Positions 8,119-15,772 of a stretch of 64,000 nt of DNA are shown here, one piece after another. The stretch's first letter is position 1, and each line of letters begins with the position of its first letter. Origin of the DNA: [Erwinia] mediterraneensis (GTDB lineage: Bacteria > Pseudomonadota > Gammaproteobacteria > Enterobacterales > Enterobacteriaceae); NCBI RefSeq assembly GCF_900604315.1, contig NZ_LR026978.1, positions 310,001 through 374,000 on the forward strand. The letters run 5' to 3'. The notes below the pieces were generated by a model that made no database searches, was not told the origin of the DNA, and worked only from the letters and a program-made list of their open reading frames with translations. Made by a program: the position numbers and the translations under genes.

Positions 8119-9727
8119 ACAAACGTTTCCCCTGCGCCAGGCCGCAGAGATTATGCTGGCGCTGCGCCAGCAACAGGAAGTGGCGTTAGTGGATGTGCGC
8201 GACGAAGCGCTGTATGCCAGAGGCCATCCACTGTTTGCCGTCAATATTCCGCTGTCAAAGCTGGAGCTGGAACTGCTGGATCGGATTCCGCGACGCACCA
8301 CGCCCGTTACGCTGTATGACAACGGTGAAGGGCTGACGCAGGCGGCGGCTGAACGTATCGCCGCACTCGGCTATCAGGATGTCGCTCTGCTGGCCGGGGA
8401 TCTTAACGGCTGGCGGGACGCAGGCGGAGAAATTTTTATTGATGTCAATTCGCCCAGCAAAGCCTTTGGCGAACTGGTTGAGCATTATAACGCGACGCCA
8501 TCCCTGCCAGCTGGTGAAGTCGCGGCGCTGCTGCGCGGCCAGGCAGATGTGGTCGTGGTGGATGCGCGCCGCTTTGATGAGTATCAGACAATGAATATCC
8601 CCGGCAGCATCAGCGTACCCGGTGCGGAGCTGACGTTACGGATAGCGGATCTGGTGCCCTCATCCGACACCACGGTGATCGTCAACTGCGCGGGCCGCAC
8701 CCGCAGCATTATCGGCACGCAGTCGCTGATCAATGCAGGCATCCCCAACCCGGTTTTCGCCTTGCGTAACGGCACCATCGGCTGGACGCTGGCGGGACTG
8801 CCGCTGGAGCGGGGGCAGGCACGTCGCTACGGCGACACACGTGACACAACACGGCGGCGTGCGGCGGAACAGGCGCGGCGGGTAGCGGATCGGGCGGGTG
8901 TACAGCGCATTGATCTGGCGCAGCTGGCCCACTGGCAACAGCAGCCACGTACCACTTATCTGTTTGACGTCAGGGATGCACAGGCCTATGCCGCCGGACA
9001 TCTGCCCGCCAGTCGCCACGTGCCGGGCGGCCAGCTGGTGCAGGAAACCGATCACTATGCCAGCGTACGGGGCGCGCGTATCGTGCTGGTCGATGATGAT
9101 GGCGTGCGTGCCAGTATGACCGCCTCCTGGCTGGCCCAGATGGGCTGGGAAGTCGCGGTGCTGGAGGGCGTGGAACCTGCCGATTTCAGCGTCCGCGGTG
9201 ACTGGACGCCTCAGGTGCCGCAACTGGCGGCTGCGCAGACGGTTGCCCCCGCGCAACTGGCAACCTGGCTGCAGCAAGGAAACACTCAGGTACTGGATTT
9301 CACCAGCCACGCCAATTATCTCAACGGGCATATTCCCGGTGCGGCCTGGCTGTTGCGCTCTACCCTGCAGCAACAGGGCAAAGCGCTGCTGCCAGCGGCG
9401 GAGCGTTACGTGTTGACCTGTGGCAGCAGCCTGCTGGCGCGCTACGCCGTGGCGCAGGTCGCTGAACTGAGCGGCAAGCCGGTGTGGGTGCTGGCGGGAG
9501 GCAATGCAGCCTGGCGCGCAGCGGAACTGCCGGTTGAAACCGATCGGCACCAGCTGTTGTCACCGCCCATTGATCGCTATCGTCGGCCCTATGAAGGCAC
9601 CGATATTGATGCCGCCACCATGCAGGCCTATCTGGAATGGGAATATGGCCTGGTGGGCCAGCTGGAGCGCGACGGGACCCATGGCTTTAAGGTGCTTACT
9701 CCACAACAGCAGGCGGTGACGGCATAA
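8111..9727 (+). CDS. four-domain rhodanese-like sulfurtransferase
   Basis: Cytoplasmic protein of 538 residues made of four rhodanese-homology domains (roughly 10-115, 125-240, 270-365, 375-480) plus a C-terminal tail. Only two carry the active-site cysteine: C193 (NCAGRTR) in domain 2 and C437 (TCGSSLL) in domain 4. Domains 1 (YDNGEG) and 3 (VDDDGVR) have no cysteine in the loop and look structural. Rhodaneses move sulfane sulfur via a persulfide. It is last in the operon, overlapping the dioxygenase by 8 nt. It likely handles the sulfur released by, or fed to, the upstream enzymes; that role is inference. Confidence 0.85.
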   Translation: MAEQTFPLRQAAEIMLALRQQQEVALVDVRDEALYARGHPLFAVNIPLSKLELELLDRIPRRTTPVTLYDNGEGLTQAAAERIAALGYQDVALLAGDLNGWRDAGGEIFIDVNSPSKAFGELVEHYNATPSLPAGEVAALLRGQADVVVVDARRFDEYQTMNIPGSISVPGAELTLRIADLVPSSDTTVIVNCAGRTRSIIGTQSLINAGIPNPVFALRNGTIGWTLAGLPLERGQARRYGDTRDTTRRRAAEQARRVADRAGVQRIDLAQLAHWQQQPRTTYLFDVRDAQAYAAGHLPASRHVPGGQLVQETDHYASVRGARIVLVDDDGVRASMTASWLAQMGWEVAVLEGVEPADFSVRGDWTPQVPQLAAAQTVAPAQLATWLQQGNTQVLDFTSHANYLNGHIPGAAWLLRSTLQQQGKALLPAAERYVLTCGSSLLARYAVAQVAELSGKPVWVLAGGNAAWRAAELPVETDRHQLLSPPIDRYRRPYEGTDIDAATMQAYLEWEYGLVGQLERDGTHGFKVLTPQQQAVTA

Positions 9728-10218
9728 AAGAGCGGGCGAAGGGAGTCGCCTCTGGAAACTTCAGCGGTATAGCCAGCAATATCTGACTGGCTGTACGCTC
9801 AGGCTAAGCGCCAGTTTAACCTGATAAATAAAAAAAACTTAAATAATTAAATAATAATTAACACTGCTGTTAATGCCGTTTTTTTTGAAGAAAAACAGCA
9901 GCAGAGAACGCATTATTAATCAGTTAAAAAAATAAGTTTATTTATTATTATACCAGGCGTTTACCATTATATTCTATGGTATGCCAGTGAAAGCAAAAAA
10001 GCAGGGTAAAGCCTCCTGCCACACCCAATGTAAATTAAAAAATTATTTAATTTATCGCGCACATTAAAAACAACTTTCACCCACTTCTGTCAGTTATTCC
10101 GGCTTGTTTATTCAGTAAAAAACCCGGGGTTAATGGCTATCTTTGCAAAAAAGATTACATTCGCATTATTTTGACGGTTCACTCTTAACACAATATTTCT
10201 TAACAAGGAGAGATGATT
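9728..10218. other. AT-rich gene-free stretch before the PPxY-protein gene
   Basis: About 490 bp, much richer in A and T than the flanks, with runs such as AAATAATTAAATAATAATTAA and TTTATTTATTATTATA. No ORF with a credible start, no hairpin-T terminator and no clear sigma-70 promoter were found. The base composition suggests an H-NS-bound, horizontally acquired segment holding the promoter of the next gene. Confidence 0.5.
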
Positions 10219-11091
10219 ATGCCGGTTACGGCTTACCAGCAAACGACTTCTGCACCTGACAATCCTATCGTTCAGGCTTTCGCCAATGCCGCCAGCGAAG
10301 GCGATAAAAAAGGGAAAATATCCGGCAGCAGTTTAGATCATCTGCTAAAGAAGGTGATAAATTGTTCAGAGATATTATCCGTATCAGATTTGAATAATGT
10401 TTGCGAATATAAAGATCGCATTGCATCAAGGTTAGAAATACAGGACTCAAAAAAGTTAAAATATAAACAAGGCTTACTATCAAGAGCTTATGGCATAGCT
10501 CGTCAGGCTCTTTCTGAGTCGGAGAAAGAAGAACTGGCCAATACCATGAGAGTAAGATTATGGAATGCGATAAGCACCCTGAAAGATGCGAAAAGAAAGG
10601 CAACCAGTATACAGAATGCTCTCCAGCAATCAATGCAGGGAATTATTAATCTCTTGCCTGATGAGAGACAAAGGTATCATGCAAATTTAAATATAGCTTA
10701 TAAAAACCCCTCTCTGTTCAGTGACAACTCTCATGTTACCCGGGCAGTGTTCCCGAGCGGATATTCAGAGAGCATTAAAGCTGGCTGGCTGTCTCTGGAA
10801 AAAAAATTCGCGAACATATTGTCAATTGAACGTCGTCTGGAGGAAATAAATGATTTTCTTGCCAGCAAAGAGACGCTTTTGCAAATTGATAACAGCTGGC
10901 CATTCCCCAGTTTCAGTAAGGAGCAAAGCGCTTTATTAGAAAAAGCAAGATATTATGAGGAATATGCTCTCAGCGTCGCTTTACTCGACGCCCCTCCCGC
11001 TTATGAGCAATATGCCTGCAGCGTTGCTTTACCCGATGCCCCGCCCTCTTATGAGGAAGCCATAAATGCGCCACAGACGCTAAACCGGTAA
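10219..11091 (+). CDS. unrecognised protein with tandem C-terminal PPxY motifs, possible secreted effector
   Basis: I do not recognise this family. It encodes 290 residues from the ATG at 10219, chosen because AAGGAG lies 8 nt before it; an ATG at 10213 is only 2 nt away. There is no signal peptide or membrane segment. The N-terminus (MPVTAYQQTTSAPDNPIVQ) is rich in Ser, Thr, Gln and Pro, like many type III secretion signals. The middle is mostly charged helix. Near the end a 16-residue unit is repeated, placing PPAY at 259-262 and PPSY at 275-278, each followed by Glu. PPxY is the ligand of eukaryotic WW domains, for example NEDD4-family ubiquitin ligases. The gene is AT-rich, alone, and beside tRNA-Ala genes, all signs of transfer. 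An effector role is inference. Confidence 0.75.
   Translation: MPVTAYQQTTSAPDNPIVQAFANAASEGDKKGKISGSSLDHLLKKVINCSEILSVSDLNNVCEYKDRIASRLEIQDSKKLKYKQGLLSRAYGIARQALSESEKEELANTMRVRLWNAISTLKDAKRKATSIQNALQQSMQGIINLLPDERQRYHANLNIAYKNPSLFSDNSHVTRAVFPSGYSESIKAGWLSLEKKFANILSIERRLEEINDFLASKETLLQIDNSWPFPSFSKEQSALLEKARYYEEYALSVALLDAPPAYEQYACSVALPDAPPSYEEAINAPQTLNR
10954..11049 (+). repeat. two 48-bp in-frame tandem repeats encoding the PPxY units
   Basis: Unit 1 (10954-11001) encodes YEEYALSVALLDAPPA and unit 2 (11002-11049) YEQYACSVALPDAPPS. A partial third unit begins YEEA. The units differ at many third positions, so the duplication is not recent and the peptide has been kept. The PPxY motifs are formed across the unit junctions. 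Confidence 0.9.
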
Positions 11092-11243
11092 TGGGCTTGA
11101 GTTCATAACAGGAAAAGCCAGATTCAGGCGATCGGCATGGATCGCCTTAAAAAACGATTTAGCTGTATCAGAAGAAGATCAATGCTGGTGGCTTTTATAA
11201 GGGTTAAGACAAGAAAGGGATTGAGATAACACAGAAAAATAAG

Positions 11244-11319
<76 letters not shown>

Positions 11320-11363
11320 ACATCTGGAATTGTTTTTCAGTATCAAACTTCCGGGAAGAAGTT

Positions 11364-11439
<76 letters not shown>

Positions 11440-11473
11440 GTACCGAAAAACCATCGTCTTATCGACGGACGGC

Positions 11474-11502
11474 ATAATATGAAACAGGATTCAGAGTGTC
11501 AA
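11474..11502 (-). promoter_or_regulatory. strong sigma-70 promoter of the tRNA-Ala pair
   Basis: Read on the minus strand: -35 TTGACA (11497-11502), 17-bp spacer, -10 TATTAT (11474-11479), then the GC-rich discriminator GCCGTCCG typical of stringently controlled stable-RNA promoters. Confidence 0.8.
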
Positions 11503-11734
11503 CGCCAATTTCAGATTCTGTGTTCAATCGCTGAAAAAGGCGACAACTGCCGCGCTGACTGCCCTTTTTTTCACCATTCCCCCTCTTCTTCTGGCATCTT
11601 TCGTTTCGTCTGCCTGGCCCGGAGAAAACCAGATAATCCGCCTGATAATCAGAAGAAAAACGTATTAAAAAGTTACAAAAGCGTTAAGGATGTTATAGGA
11701 ATCTTCTTGTTTTCATAAATTAAGCATGCAAAAC

Positions 11735-11746
11735 TTAGCGCGCTAA
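11735..11746. promoter_or_regulatory. 12-bp palindrome upstream of the FNT transporter gene
   Basis: TTAGCGCGCTAA is an exact palindrome about 80 bp before the start at 11827. It may be an operator, but no regulator is adjacent and no FNR box was found. Confidence 0.25.
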
Positions 11747-11826
11747 TTAAGTAGGCCGGGCCGCTTGCTGCCGCGCTTGCTGAGTTAGTATTTCCTGTGT
11801 TTCTACTGATAATAAACGAGATAATA

Positions 11827-12615
11827 ATGTCGTTGCATTCACCTAAAGAGATCGCTCAACTGGCGATTCAGGCGGGCGTGATTAAAAGTCAGGCTTCCGT
11901 CCCAACACTGCTTATTCTTGGCTTTATGGCCGGCGCATTTATTGCAACAGGGTTTCTGCTTGATCTACACGTTATAAACCAGTTACCTGCTGACTGGGGC
12001 TCCTTTGGTGGCCTGCTGGGCGCAGCTGTCTTTCCCATCGGCCTGATCCTGACCGTTCTGGCTGGCGGCGAGCTGCTGACCGGCAATATGATGACCATGC
12101 CGATTGCCTGGTTTGCGCGTCGTATCAGCGGCTTCAGCGTATTGCGCAACTGGTTCTGGGCAACCCTTGCTAACTTTATCGGCAGCCTGGCTGTGGCCTG
12201 GTTCTTTGGTCACCTGCTCGGCATGACTGAAGGTGATTACCTGAAGAAAACAGTCGCTATCGCCAGCGCTAAAGTTAATGCTGATTTCATGCACTCCTTT
12301 ATTTCTGGGATCGGTTGTAACTGGCTGGTATGTCTGGCGGTCTGGCTGGCCTTCGCCAGTAAAGATGTGGTAGGCAAAATCTTCGGTATGTGGTTCCCGG
12401 TAATGGCGTTTGTGGCCATTGGCTTCCAGCACGTTGTTGCCAACATGTTCATCATTCCGGCAGCCATTTTTGCCGGTGAGCTGACCTGGGCGCAGTATCT
12501 GCCGAACTTTGTTGCCGTGTTCCTGGGTAACATGGTCGGTGGTGCGGTCTTTGTCGGTCTGGCCTATTTCCTCGCCTTCCGTCCTGCTGCCGAACGCGTC
12601 AGCAATCCGCAGTAA
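11827..12615 (+). CDS. formate/nitrite transporter (FNT) family channel
   Basis: Inner-membrane protein of 262 residues with six hydrophobic segments, of the FocA/NirC pentameric channel family that moves small anions (formate, nitrite, hydrosulfide). Family marks: GGELLTGNMM near 79-88 (broken TM2), the ISGIGCNWLVCLAVW segment with the Asn-Trp pair, and GFQHVVANMF with the pore histidine. The start was set at the ATG at 11827, ten codons inside the longest frame, because the extra residues do not fit the family N-terminus; its ribosome site is weak. It is monocistronic with its own terminator. Which anion it carries is not evident, and it is not next to nir, pfl or formate genes. Confidence 0.85.
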   Translation: MSLHSPKEIAQLAIQAGVIKSQASVPTLLILGFMAGAFIATGFLLDLHVINQLPADWGSFGGLLGAAVFPIGLILTVLAGGELLTGNMMTMPIAWFARRISGFSVLRNWFWATLANFIGSLAVAWFFGHLLGMTEGDYLKKTVAIASAKVNADFMHSFISGIGCNWLVCLAVWLAFASKDVVGKIFGMWFPVMAFVAIGFQHVVANMFIIPAAIFAGELTWAQYLPNFVAVFLGNMVGGAVFVGLAYFLAFRPAAERVSNPQ

Positions 12616-12625
12616 GTTGTTCTTC

Positions 12626-12657
12626 TTGCCTTTTGCCAGCCGGCAAAAGGCAATTTC
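12626..12657 (+). terminator. terminator after the FNT gene
   Basis: TTGCCTTTTGCC-AGCC-GGCAAAAGGCAA, a 12-bp stem followed by TTT. Confidence 0.85.
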
Positions 12658-12729
12658 CTCCCTGTTTACTTTTTCCCGTTACGATTTGTTGTAATATGTA
12701 GTGCTAATGTATGCAACAGGGATAGCGAC

Positions 12730-13083
12730 GTGAAAAAGGAATGGTTAACCCCCGAAGAGATTGCCCGGGAAACGGGTTACAGTCGGCAGACCGTTAATAA
12801 ATGGATTAAGCGCGAGAACTGGATAACGGCACCCAAACCGGGCGTTCAGGGCGGCAAGGCGCGGCTGATCTATATCGATGAACGCGTAAAAAACTTTATC
12901 AAATCCACCCGTCATGCCAGTGAGCCGAACGCCAGCTACGGCGTGCAACAGAATACGCTACCGGCGTTACTGATCAATTCTGTCCAGCAAATGACACCCC
13001 AGGAGCGTGAGCAGCTGACTGCCCTGCTGTTACGCGAAGGGATCAAAGGCATATTGCAACGGCTGGGTATACACGAAGAGTAA
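12730..13083 (+). CDS. yfeC: YfeC, DUF1323 helix-turn-helix protein
   Basis: Small putative DNA-binding protein, 117 residues, of the YfeC/YfiI-like family (DUF1323). The N-terminal region (KKEWLTPEEIARETGYSRQ at 2-20, then TVNKWIKRENW) is a MerR/excisionase-like winged helix. The C-terminus ends in the conserved LLREGIKGILQRLGI helix. It starts with GTG at 12730 after an AGGG box; nearby ATGs are out of frame. As in E. coli it sits between tRNA-Ala and gltX, but the E. coli paralogue yfeD is missing. Its target is unknown. Confidence 0.85.
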   Translation: MKKEWLTPEEIARETGYSRQTVNKWIKRENWITAPKPGVQGGKARLIYIDERVKNFIKSTRHASEPNASYGVQQNTLPALLINSVQQMTPQEREQLTALLLREGIKGILQRLGIHEE

Positions 13084-13114
13084 AAAGAAAACCGGAAGCG
13101 TTGCCGCCTCCGGT
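13084..13114 (-). terminator. terminator of gltX
   Basis: ACCGGA...TCCGGT stem (13091-13114) with an inner GCG/CGC pairing. On the minus strand it is followed by TTTTCTTTTTA. It is shared with convergent yfeC. Confidence 0.6.
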
Positions 13115-13122
13115 CTGAGAGA

Positions 13123-14538
13123 TTACGCCTGCGCTTCGCGCGCGCTGATAAAGGCCAGCGCTTTTTCAATACGCGCCACGCTGCGACTGCGGCCAATGGC
13201 CTGTACAGTGACATCCAGCGCAGGCGACTGCCCGGCACCGGTGACCGCGACGCGCAGCGGCATCCCTACCTTGCCCATCCCCAGCTCCAGCTCATCTGCC
13301 GTGCTCTGAATCGCCTGATGGATATTTTCTGCCGTCCAGTCGCTGATAGCGGCCAGTTTATCGCGCACCACTTCCAGCGGCTGACGCGCAACCGGACGCA
13401 GATGTTTTTTAGCGGCGTCGGCATCGAACTCATCAAACTCTTCATAGAAATAGCGACAGGAAGCGGCAATCTCTTTCAGGGTTTTGCAACGCTCGCCCAG
13501 CAGTTTCACCAGCTGCGCCAGCTCAGGGCCGGTACGGGTGTCGATATTCTGCTGTTCAATATGCCATTGCAGGTGCGTTGCCACATATTCCGGCGGCAGC
13601 GTATTAATGTAATGGTGATTCAGCCACAGCAGCTTTTCGGTATTAAACGCACTGGCGGATTTGCTGACGTCTTCCAGCGTAAAGTGCTCAATCATCTCCG
13701 GCACGCTGAAAATTTCCTGATCGCCGTGGGACCAGCCAAGACGCACCAGGTAGTTCAGCAGGGCTTCCGGCAGATAGCCGTCATCACGATACTGCATCAC
13801 GCCCACGGCACCGTGACGTTTAGAGAGTTTTTTCCCGTCATCGCCCAGAATCATCGACACGTGGGCGTAGATCGGCACCTGTGCGCCGATCGCCTTCAGA
13901 ATATTGATCTGGCGCGGCGTATTGTTGATATGGTCTTCACCACGAATCACGTGGGTAATGCCCATATCCCAGTCGTCGACGACGACACAGAAGTTATAGG
14001 TTGGCGAACCGTCGGTGCGACGGATGATCAGATCATCCAGCTCCTGGTTGCTGAATTCGATCGGGCCACGGATCTGATCGTCAAAGATCACCGATCCTTG
14101 CTGCGGGTTACGGAAACGGACCACGCAAGGTTCGTCGGCAGCATGATGCTCATGGCTGTCGCGACAATGGCCGTCGTAGCGCGGCTTCTCGCCGTTCGCC
14201 ATCTGGGTTTCGCGTAGCTGCTCAAGGCGCTCACGCGAGCAATAGCATTTATAGGCAGTGCCCGCTTCCAGCATCTCATCAATCACCGCGTTATAGCGAT
14301 CGAAACGTTTTGTCTGGTAGTAAGGACCTTCATCCCAGTCCAGGCTCAGCCAGTTCATGCCATCCATAATGGCTTCGATCGCTTCCGGCGTGGAGCGTTC
14401 AAGATCAGTATCTTCAATACGCAGGACAAATTCGCCCTGATGATGACGGGCATACAGCCAGGAGTAGAGCGCGGTACGAGCGCCGCCCACATGCAGATAG
14501 CCGGTGGGGCTGGGCGCGAAGCGAGTTTTCAATTTCAT
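13123..14538 (-). CDS. gltX: glutamyl-tRNA synthetase
   Basis: Class I aminoacyl-tRNA synthetase charging tRNA-Glu, cytosolic, 471 residues as in E. coli. The HIGH-type motif is in [19 protein letters not shown] (7-25) and the KMSKS-type motif is KLSKRHG near 238. The zinc-binding insert is present (CYC at about 98-100 and CRDSH near 125). The ATG at 14538 is divergent from the val/lys tRNA operon, as in E. coli. Confidence 0.98.
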   Translation of the reverse strand: MKLKTRFAPSPTGYLHVGGARTALYSWLYARHHQGEFVLRIEDTDLERSTPEAIEAIMDGMNWLSLDWDEGPYYQTKRFDRYNAVIDEMLEAGTAYKCYCSRERLEQLRETQMANGEKPRYDGHCRDSHEHHAADEPCVVRFRNPQQGSVIFDDQIRGPIEFSNQELDDLIIRRTDGSPTYNFCVVVDDWDMGITHVIRGEDHINNTPRQINILKAIGAQVPIYAHVSMILGDDGKKLSKRHGAVGVMQYRDDGYLPEALLNYLVRLGWSHGDQEIFSVPEMIEHFTLEDVSKSASAFNTEKLLWLNHHYINTLPPEYVATHLQWHIEQQNIDTRTGPELAQLVKLLGERCKTLKEIAASCRYFYEEFDEFDADAAKKHLRPVARQPLEVVRDKLAAISDWTAENIHQAIQSTADELELGMGKVGMPLRVAVTGAGQSPALDVTVQAIGRSRSVARIEKALAFISAREAQA

Positions 14539-14764
14539 TCAGCATTGCCTTAATGCGCGTTTTTTCTGTCTGGATGACAAAAAACGGGTTGGACGCGAAA
14601 AATAGTACCCACATTCTAACACCTGAAGATGAATCCTCAATCATCGGGACAGCCCTGAGGGGAAAGGTTTTGCGCGCTTTCTGGTAAGAAAACCAGCACA
14701 TTGGCGAATTACGAGCCATCCTGGCTAATTTTAAGGCGAACGCACATTTTCGATTTAAAAAGCG

Positions 14765-14792
14765 TTGACTCACTTACAACTATCCCTATAAT
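14765..14792 (+). promoter_or_regulatory. promoter of the val-val-val-lys tRNA operon
   Basis: -35 TTGACT (14765-14770), 16-bp spacer, consensus -10 TATAAT (14787-14792), followed by the GC-rich discriminator GCGACTCC. The first tRNA starts at 14810. Confidence 0.85.
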
Positions 14793-14809
14793 GCGACTCC
14801 ACACAGCGG

Positions 14810-14885
14810 GGGTGATTAGCTCAGTTGGTAGAGCATCTCCCTTACAAGGAGGGGGTCGGCGGTTCGAGCCCGTCATCACCCACCA
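14810..14885 (+). tRNA. tRNA-Val (TAC), copy 1
   Basis: 76 nt, GGGTGATTAGCTCAGTTGG start, anticodon TAC in CTTACAA, CCA encoded. Equivalent of E. coli valU. Confidence 0.97.
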
Positions 14886-14923
14886 CTCTTCAGGTGGCCC
14901 GCAGTGCACAAGCAATAAGATAT

Positions 14924-14999
14924 GGGTGATTAGCTCAGTTGGTAGAGCATCTCCCTTACAAGGAGGGGGTCGGCGGTTCGAGCCCGTCATCACCCACCA
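14924..14999 (+). tRNA. tRNA-Val (TAC), copy 2
   Basis: Identical to copy 1, 38 nt downstream. Equivalent of valX. Confidence 0.97.
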
Positions 15000-15040
15000 T
15001 ATCTTAGCCTGATAAAAAGCTTGTGAAGCAGTACCGAAGT

Positions 15041-15116
15041 GGGTGATTAGCTCAGTTGGTAGAGCATCTCCCTTACAAGGAGGGGGTCGGCGGTTCGAGC
15101 CCGTCATCACCCACCA
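15041..15116 (+). tRNA. tRNA-Val (TAC), copy 3
   Basis: Identical to copies 1 and 2. Only 4 nt separate it from tRNA-Lys. Equivalent of valY. Confidence 0.97.
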
Positions 15117-15120
15117 CTTC

Positions 15121-15196
15121 GGGTCGTTAGCTCAGTTGGTAGAGCAGTTGACTTTTAATCAATTGGTCGCAGGTTCGAATCCTGCACGACCCACCA
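15121..15196 (+). tRNA. tRNA-Lys (TTT)
   Basis: 76 nt, GGGTCGTTAGCTCAGTTGG start, anticodon TTT in CTTTTAA, CCA encoded. Equivalent of lysV. Its last 18 nt are repeated twice more downstream. Confidence 0.97.
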
Positions 15197-15204
15197 GATT
15201 CCAG

Positions 15205-15236
15205 AAAAAAGCGCCCTCAGGGCGCTTTTTTCGTTG
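15205..15236 (+). terminator. terminator 1 after tRNA-Lys
   Basis: GCGCCC-TCA-GGGCGC (15211-15225) with an A run before and TTTTTT after. It is the first of three near-identical copies in the repeat array. Confidence 0.9.
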
Positions 15237-15389
15237 CAGTGGCAGTATGCTGAACATGCAGGGTGACAACCTGCGCAGGTTCGACTGCATCGCCGGAGCG
15301 ATTCAGGCTGATGCGCAGCATCACCCGCAGGGCGAGGCCCAGGGATGGGCCGAGGCACATCCTGCACGACCCACCAGATTGCAGAAAAA

Positions 15390-15410
15390 GCGCCCTCAGG
15401 GCGCTTTTTT
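15390..15410 (+). terminator. terminator 2 in the tRNA-Lys repeat array
   Basis: GCGCCC-TCA-GGGCGC followed by TTTTTT, copied from the first terminator. Confidence 0.85.
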
Positions 15411-15568
15411 CGTTTCAGTGGCAGTATGCTGAACGTTCAGGATGAGAACCTGCGCAGGTTTGACTGCATCGCCGGAGCGATTCAGGCTGATACGCAGCAT
15501 CACCCGCAGGGCGAGGCCCAGAGATGGGCCGAGGCACATCCTGCACGACCCACCAGATTCCAGAAAAA

Positions 15569-15589
15569 GCGCTCCCAGGGCGCTTTTTT
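15569..15589 (+). terminator. terminator 3 in the tRNA-Lys repeat array
   Basis: GCGCTC-CCA-GGGCGC followed by TTTTTT. One stem position has drifted to a U:G pair but the hairpin is kept. Confidence 0.8.
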
Positions 15590-15712
15590 CGTTTCAGTGG
15601 CAGTATGCTGAACGGTGCAGGATGAGAACCTGCGCAGGTTCGACTGCATCGCCGGAGCGATTCAGGCTGATGCCCTTCCCCTTCTTTTAAAAAAGATTCC
15701 CGCCTCATATCC

Positions 15713-15740
15713 TCAAGCTGATGTCCTTTCGTTCCGATAA
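15713..15740 (+). promoter_or_regulatory. sigma-28 (FliA) flagellar class 3 promoter
   Basis: TCAAG (15713-15717), 15-bp spacer, TCCGATAA (15733-15740) against the FliA consensus TAAAG-N15-GCCGATAA. It lies 32 bp before the FlxA-like start, and E. coli flxA is itself FliA-dependent. Confidence 0.7.
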
Positions 15741-15772
15741 AGAAACTACATCGTCAGAAAAGAGGAAACCGC

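Larger units (their letters stand above)
15179..15673 (+). repeat. RtT-like ~180-bp tandem repeats after tRNA-Lys (about 2.75 units)
   Basis: Units begin at 15179 (inside tRNA-Lys), 15359 and 15538, giving periods of 180 and 179 bp. The last unit is cut at about 15673. Each unit starts with the 18-nt tRNA-Lys 3' end ATCCTGCACGACCCACCA, followed by the GCGCCC/GGGCGC terminator. Then comes a spacer with CCTGCGCAGG and GCAGGTTCGA (the latter matching the tRNA-Lys T arm), and a structured GC-rich segment. The layout copies the E. coli tyrT locus, where 178-bp repeats carry the tRNA-Tyr 3' end and give rise to RtT RNA. A repeat-derived RNA released by tRNA processing is inferred. Confidence 0.88.

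Noticed and set aside
8660-9550. 296-codon minus-strand frame
   Set aside because: Antisense to the rhodanese gene, no start signal.
9728-10218. Hrp box (GGAACC-N15/16-CCAC) or PhoP box before the PPxY gene
   Set aside because: The nearest string, GGAAAC followed by CCAGCAA, has the wrong spacing and bases; no PhoP direct repeat fits.
9728-11243. att-type direct repeat of the tRNA-Ala 3' end bounding the island
   Set aside because: No second copy of the tRNA 3' segment was found on the left side, and no integrase gene.
15043-15690. Several frames of 60-129 codons running through tRNA genes and the repeat array
   Set aside because: They read tRNA sequence and repeats; a protamine-like product as once proposed for tyrT cannot be supported here.
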